A stretch of 64,000 bases of DNA from CBIFVZ01 sp966185765 (GTDB lineage Bacteria > Pseudomonadota > Gammaproteobacteria > Enterobacterales > Enterobacteriaceae), in contig CBIFVZ010000008.1 of assembly GCA_966185765.1 (NCBI GenBank), positions 1-64,000 on the forward strand, written 5' to 3'. Numbering within the stretch: the stretch's first letter is position 1; each line of letters begins with the position of its first letter. Both the position numbers and the translations under genes were made by a program. The notes under the pieces are model-generated. The model did not search any database. It saw only the letters and a program-made list of their open reading frames with translations, and was not told where the DNA came from. This document shows positions 59,967-64,000 of this stretch, piece by piece.

Positions 59967-61661
59967 TCAGATAGAGGTCCGGCGATAGCTGCGATATTCC
60001 GGCTGCCAGAAGTTATCTTCAATCGCCTGTAACAGCGCTTCAGATGACGTTTTCACCGCTACACCCTGCTGCTGTGCCATGCTGCCTACGGCAAATGCGA
60101 TATCTTTTGACACCTGCTTAATCCGGGAAAGTTCCGGTAACACCAGCGTACTTTCACCCGTCACCAGCGGTGAGTGTTGTGCCAGCGCCTGACTGGCGGC
60201 CATCATCATCTCATCCGTTACGCGCGATGCTCCTGACGCCACCACGCCAAGTCCAATGCCTGGGAAGATATAGGCGTTATTACACTGAGCAATAGCGTAA
60301 GTCTCACCTTTAATCAGCACTGGCGGAAACGGGCTACCGGTGGCGACCAGTGCCGCGCCGTCTGTCCAGTTGAGAATATCATGCGGTGTGGCTTCCACCC
60401 GCGAGGTTGGGTTAGACAGCGGCATGATAATAGGCCGTGGGCAGTGCTTGTGCATTTCCCGTATGATATCTTCCGTAAACAGTCCCGCCTGCCCTGAAAC
60501 GCCTATCAGGATGTCGGGTTTGACGTTGTGAACCACGTCGAGCAACGACACCGTTTCGGTGGTGACGTTCCAGTCGCTCAGTTCGTCGCGTTTTTGCACC
60601 AGGCGTGCCTGGAAAGGCAGCAGGTTTGGCATGTTGTCCATTAACAGGCCAAAACGGTCAACCATGAACACCCTTGCACGTGCCGCCTCGTCACTCAGCC
60701 CTTCTGTACGCATCCAGGCAATTATCTGCTCGGCGATACCACAGCCTGCGGAGCCTGCGCCCAGAAACACAATCTTCTGTTCGCTGAGTTTGCTGCCGGC
60801 AGCGCGGCTTGCGGCAATCAGCGTACCGAGCGTAACGGCAGCCGTTCCCTGAATGTCGTCGTTGAAGCTGCAAATCTGGTCGCGATAGCGCTCCAGTAGC
60901 GGCATGGCGTTTTTTTGGGCGAAATCCTCAAACTGCAACAGTACGTTTGGCCAGCGGTGCTGAACAGCCTGGATAAACTCATCAACAAACGCGTAATACT
61001 CTTCGTCGGTGATACGCGGATGACGCCAGCCCATATACAGCGGATCGTTAAGCAGTTGCTGGTTGTTGGTGCCAACATCAAGCACGATTGGCAGCGTGTA
61101 TGCCGGGCTGATGCCGCCGCAAGCGGTGTACAAAGACAGCTTACCAATCGGAATACCCATGCCGCCAATTCCCTGGTCGCCGAGACCCAGAATGCGTTCG
61201 CCGTCTGTCACCACAATGACTTTAATATTGTGTGTGGAAACGTTTTGCAGGATGTCATCCATATTATGACGATTGGGATACGAGATAAAAACACCGCGCG
61301 CCCGGCGGTAAATCTCGGAGAAACGTTCACAGGCTGAGCCGACCGTTGGCGTATAGATAATGGGCATCATCTCATCAAGATGATTTTCAAGCAGGCGATA
61401 AAACAGCGTTTCGTTGGTGTCCTGAATATTGCGCAGATAAATATGCTTGTCGATATCGGTCTTAAAATCCTGATATTGACGCCAGCCGCGCTCTGCCTGC
61501 TCTTCGATGGTTTCCACCACTTCGGGCAACAGGCCGGTGAGGTTAAAATTGCTGCGTTCTTCCGGGCTGAATGCGCTGCCTTTATTTAGCAGCGGAAATT
61601 CCAGCAGTACCGGACCGGCGTAAGGGATATAAAGAGAACGGTTTTTTTTCTGGGTTTCCAT
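59967..61661 (-). CDS. maeA: NAD-dependent malic enzyme MaeA
   Basis: A 564-residue enzyme that decarboxylates L-malate to pyruvate with NAD+. The start METQKKNRSLYIPYAGPVLL (ATG 61661) is as in E. coli (565 residues); the open frame upstream is not conserved. Motifs: MPIIYTPTVGSACERFSEIY, TDGERILGLGDQGIGGMGIP, FEDFAQKNAMPLLERYRDQI, CSFNDDIQGTAAV and the NAD-binding IVFLGAGSAGCGIAEQI. Metal and substrate residues are present. It is chromosomal backbone and convergent with ramR. Confidence 0.96.
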   Translation of the reverse strand: METQKKNRSLYIPYAGPVLLEFPLLNKGSAFSPEERSNFNLTGLLPEVVETIEEQAERGWRQYQDFKTDIDKHIYLRNIQDTNETLFYRLLENHLDEMMPIIYTPTVGSACERFSEIYRRARGVFISYPNRHNMDDILQNVSTHNIKVIVVTDGERILGLGDQGIGGMGIPIGKLSLYTACGGISPAYTLPIVLDVGTNNQQLLNDPLYMGWRHPRITDEEYYAFVDEFIQAVQHRWPNVLLQFEDFAQKNAMPLLERYRDQICSFNDDIQGTAAVTLGTLIAASRAAGSKLSEQKIVFLGAGSAGCGIAEQIIAWMRTEGLSDEAARARVFMVDRFGLLMDNMPNLLPFQARLVQKRDELSDWNVTTETVSLLDVVHNVKPDILIGVSGQAGLFTEDIIREMHKHCPRPIIMPLSNPTSRVEATPHDILNWTDGAALVATGSPFPPVLIKGETYAIAQCNNAYIFPGIGLGVVASGASRVTDEMMMAASQALAQHSPLVTGESTLVLPELSRIKQVSKDIAFAVGSMAQQQGVAVKTSSEALLQAIEDNFWQPEYRSYRRTSI

Positions 61662-61956
61662 GTTACTCACTCTTTCTTTTCTTATGTCCGGGGCCGCGCC
61701 GGGCGACCCGTCGCCGTGAGGCGGGTTCGGATAGGGCGCACTCATGATATAAGAAAATGGTTAACATCTCTCTTACAATATATTGCATGGCAATGTTTTC
61801 ATCTTCAACGCGAAAAATTGCATGCTTCAGCCCATACCGGGCCACAGTACAGTAAGCAAATCTTGCTCCCAATCATCTTAATGAAGCGGCATTACTTAAC
61901 CCACTTTTTGTGGTATATGTTATTGTTTTATATGTTGAATGTTTTTAAGGTAAATC

Positions 61957-62208
61957 ATGGAATGGGATTCACTTTTAGTATTGTTCAGCATGTTGGTGTG
62001 TGGGTTGTGGATGGTTTTTCACTCAGCCAAAGCACTTAGAAGCGGAGTATTTGTCGGCTGGTATAATGGCACGTATAAGAACTACTACATCTACCGTTGT
62101 AAAACCCCTGTCTACTTCTACGGGTACAACGCTGTTTTTTCTCTATTCGGCTCCTTTATGATTGGTTTAGCTGTCTATCTTTTAGATGGCTATTATCAGT
62201 TTTTATAA
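61957..62208 (+). CDS. Small membrane protein, unknown
   Basis: An 83-residue protein with two hydrophobic segments: SLLVLFSMLVCGLWMVFHSA at the N-terminus and AVFSLFGSFMIGLAVYLLDG near the C-terminus. They are separated by a Tyr-rich polar loop (GWYNGTYKNYYIYRCKTP). AAGG lies six bases before the ATG. It looks like an inner-membrane protein with two helices. I do not recognise a family. It lies between maeA and digH; the 300 bases to maeA should hold both promoters. Confidence 0.65.
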   Translation: MEWDSLLVLFSMLVCGLWMVFHSAKALRSGVFVGWYNGTYKNYYIYRCKTPVYFYGYNAVFSLFGSFMIGLAVYLLDGYYQFL

Positions 62209-62348
62209 ACACTTTTCTTCTGACGTCTGACTGATAAATGTGGCCGAACATTCGACGACATTTTCGCCTGCTGGACGCCGCTGCCTGGCTTTCGCCAGGC
62301 GTGCGTGAGATGATTTCATGCTGTGTGAATGGCAAAAAGGACACAATA

Positions 62349-63647
62349 ATGCTGCAATCCAGAGGGCGACGCGGATTTCTCGCCTTTTCACTGTTGGCCT
62401 GCCTGCTGGCCGGATGTGGCGATCGTGAGAAGCCTAAAGAGCAGCCGCAAAGGCCACCGACAGAACAAAAAACACAGCCGGTGCGCGGCGTGTGGCTCAC
62501 AACTGTCTACGGACTGGACTGGCCGTCACGCGCTTCAGTTGCGACGTTTTCTGATGCCGAGCGCATCCGTATGCAGCAACAGGAGCTGATTGCCAGGCTC
62601 GATAATATGGTGCGTCTTGGCATTAATACCGTTTACTTTCAGGCTAAACCGGACGGCACCGCGCTTTATCGCTCTGCCCTGCTCCCGTGGTCGCCCGTCC
62701 TGACTGGTACGGTCGGTAAAAACCCGGGCTACGATCCGCTGGCATTTGTCATTGAGCAGGCGCACCAGCGTGGTCTGAAGGTCCATGCCTGGCTCAACCC
62801 CTATCGCGTCACTATGGATACCTCGTCCCAGACGGTGGCCGCGCTGAACGCTATCCGTTACGCAGAAGTCGCCAGCGTTTATACCCAGCATCCCGACTGG
62901 ATCCGCACGGCCAGCAACCGTTATGTGCTCGACCCTGGCTTGCCAGAGGTCAGAAACTGGATAACGCAGGTGGTGAGTGAACTGGTGAGCCACTACGCTA
63001 TTGATGGCGTACAGTTTGACGATTATTTCTATTATGAAACACCGGCTTCCCGACTCGACGATAACGTCAGCTGGCAACGCTATGGCGGCGAGTTTGCCAG
63101 CCGTGGTGACTGGCGGCGCAGCAATACACTGGCGATGATTCGTGACGTTTCCAGCGTCATCCGCACGTTAAAACCAGACGTTGAGTTTGGCGTTAGCCCA
63201 GCCGGTATCTGGCGTAATGTTGCCGATGATGAACGCGGTTCCGCAACCCGGGGTGGCAATACCGCGTACGAAGCGGCGTATGCCGATACCCGCCAATGGG
63301 TGCAACAGGGACTGCTGGACTACATCGCACCGCAGTTGTACTGGCCGTTTGGCCGTGAGGTGGCACGTTACGACACGCTGGCACACTGGTGGGCCAATAC
63401 TGTGGCAGGCACGCGCACCCGACTTTATATCGGGATTGCGTTATATAAAGTGAACCAGCCTGCGGCGAACGAACCTGACTGGACAATCGACGGCGGGGTG
63501 TCCGAACTTAAGCGACAACTCGATCTTAACGAAAGCCTGCCGGGCGTAGACGGCACTATTTTGTTTCGTGAGGATTTTCTCCATCAGCCGCAAACCCACT
63601 ATGCCGTTGAGTATTTGCAGCAGCGCTGGGGGCGAAAGAGCAGATAG
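62349..63647 (+). CDS. digH: DigH (YddW), glycosyl hydrolase-like lipoprotein
   Basis: A 432-residue lipoprotein; ATG 62349 with AAGGA seven bases upstream. Signal with lipobox: RGFLAFSLLACLLAGCGDRE. The GHL10-type TIM barrel has VRGVWLTTVYGLDWPSRASV, NTVYFQAKPDGTALYRSALL, VHAWLNPYRVT, DGVQFDDYFYYETPASRLDD and EFGVSPAGIWRN. It agrees with E. coli DigH (439 residues), which cleaves denuded peptidoglycan strands at division sites. The catalytic-face Asp/Glu residues appear conserved. It probably acts in the outer-membrane-facing periplasm. Confidence 0.92.
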   Translation: MLQSRGRRGFLAFSLLACLLAGCGDREKPKEQPQRPPTEQKTQPVRGVWLTTVYGLDWPSRASVATFSDAERIRMQQQELIARLDNMVRLGINTVYFQAKPDGTALYRSALLPWSPVLTGTVGKNPGYDPLAFVIEQAHQRGLKVHAWLNPYRVTMDTSSQTVAALNAIRYAEVASVYTQHPDWIRTASNRYVLDPGLPEVRNWITQVVSELVSHYAIDGVQFDDYFYYETPASRLDDNVSWQRYGGEFASRGDWRRSNTLAMIRDVSSVIRTLKPDVEFGVSPAGIWRNVADDERGSATRGGNTAYEAAYADTRQWVQQGLLDYIAPQLYWPFGREVARYDTLAHWWANTVAGTRTRLYIGIALYKVNQPAANEPDWTIDGGVSELKRQLDLNESLPGVDGTILFREDFLHQPQTHYAVEYLQQRWGRKSR

Positions 63648-63652
63648 TTTAT

Positions 63653-63681
63653 ATGCCGGTCAGCTAAATACTGACCGGCAT
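63653..63681 (+). terminator. Terminator after digH
   Basis: ATGCCGGTCAG-7-CTGACCGGCAT, a perfect 11-bp stem just after the stop, followed by TGTTT. Strong hairpin with a short T-rich tail. Confidence 0.8.
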
Positions 63682-63762
63682 TGTTTAAACGGGCTGGATG
63701 CCGGGCGCGGTTGAGATTAACGCAGGGCTTTGCACAGTTCATTCCAGTAGGCTGCCCTGCGG

Positions 63763-63948
63763 CTACGGTGTATTAGATGGTCTTTCACGGTTAAATAACT
63801 CCTGCGTCACGTTCCCGAGGTCGACGCCGTAAAGGTGAAGGCCGTATACGGCAGACTCCAGCGCGCGGTCTGCATCATGAACGCCAGACGCTGCTTGCCA
63901 TGCATGCAGGAGATTACGCCAGAAAATGCGGGTGAGAACCTGTCGCAT
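63763..63948 (-). CDS. Small protein of 61 residues, unknown
   Basis: Starts MRQVLTRIFWRNLLHAWQAA; ATG 63948 has GGAG about seven bases upstream, while the open frame runs further. The peptide is mostly helical and basic at the N-terminus, acidic in the middle (SGVHDADRALESAVYGLHLY). No signal peptide or known motif. Its promoter side is near the right edge of the window, so the context is incomplete. Confidence 0.5.
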   Translation of the reverse strand: MRQVLTRIFWRNLLHAWQAASGVHDADRALESAVYGLHLYGVDLGNVTQELFNRERPSNTP

Positions 63949-64000
63949 AATTAACTCCACGTTGAAGGTATGTATGAAGTTAATCACCGTCACGTGCAGG

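Noticed and set aside
1..64000. CRISPR arrays, tRNA or rRNA genes, prophage
   Set aside because: No regularly spaced repeats, no tRNA-like or rRNA sequence and no phage structural genes were seen; the only mobile material is fragments.

Overview
The window comes from a chromosome of the Enterobacteriaceae, most likely Enterobacter or a close relative (Kosakonia, Lelliottia, Leclercia and similar). The backbone markers are bluR-bluF with ycgZ-ymgA-ariR, nfrA-nfrB-ybcH, maeA, digH (yddW), and above all ramR-romA-ramA, which E. coli lacks. Between these sit many accessory genes and several gene remnants, so this is a plastic stretch of genome. The genus is an inference from gene content only.

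Layout. Bases 1-1180 are a graveyard: a transposase fragment, an MFS transporter remnant and a LysR remnant. Next come an uncharacterised protein with a ParB-like motif, a KGG-repeat stress protein and an AT-rich beta-repeat protein (1.2-3.5 kb). At 3.6-13.8 kb lies a complete aerobactin locus: siderophore reductase and shiF-type transporter on the minus strand, iucABCD-iutA on the plus strand, with a strong Fur box between. At 13.9-17.3 kb is the blue-light switch bluR/bluF and its small-protein operon. A phosphoribosyltransferase follows, then a LacI-controlled carbohydrate operon whose transporter is frameshifted (17.5-22.3 kb). At 22.4-29.6 kb the c-di-GMP-controlled N4 receptor exopolysaccharide operon carries its own wecB paralogue. 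A non-coding stretch and decayed vgrG/IS material occupy 29.6-32 kb.

At 32-38.3 kb is a sulfonate module: two FMN-dependent monooxygenases and a flavoprotein, divergent from a sigma-54 activator fused to an SsuA-like solute-binding domain. The intergenic region holds a -24/-12 promoter and two matching 16-bp palindromes 31 bp apart. A free-standing SsuA-like protein lies at 41.6 kb. Between them are a bacteriocin-like peptide and a topAI-yjhP operon that lacks the antitoxin yjhQ but keeps a leader mini-ORF and hairpin. At 43.8 kb is a Tat-exported beta-carbonic anhydrase.

At 44.7-53.7 kb six genes with no real gaps encode three glycosyltransferases, a fused ABC exporter, a protein with two kinase domains, and an alginate-export-type outer-membrane protein. 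I know of no described system with this composition. A divergent LuxR-type regulator with a lux-box-like palindrome and no luxI follows. The ars locus at 55-57.3 kb is decayed: only arsR looks intact. The last part holds ramA, romA, the RamR operator, ramR, maeA, digH and two small unknown genes.

The best candidates for a new system are the sigma-54/SsuA fusion with its cis-elements and the six-gene glycan export operon.
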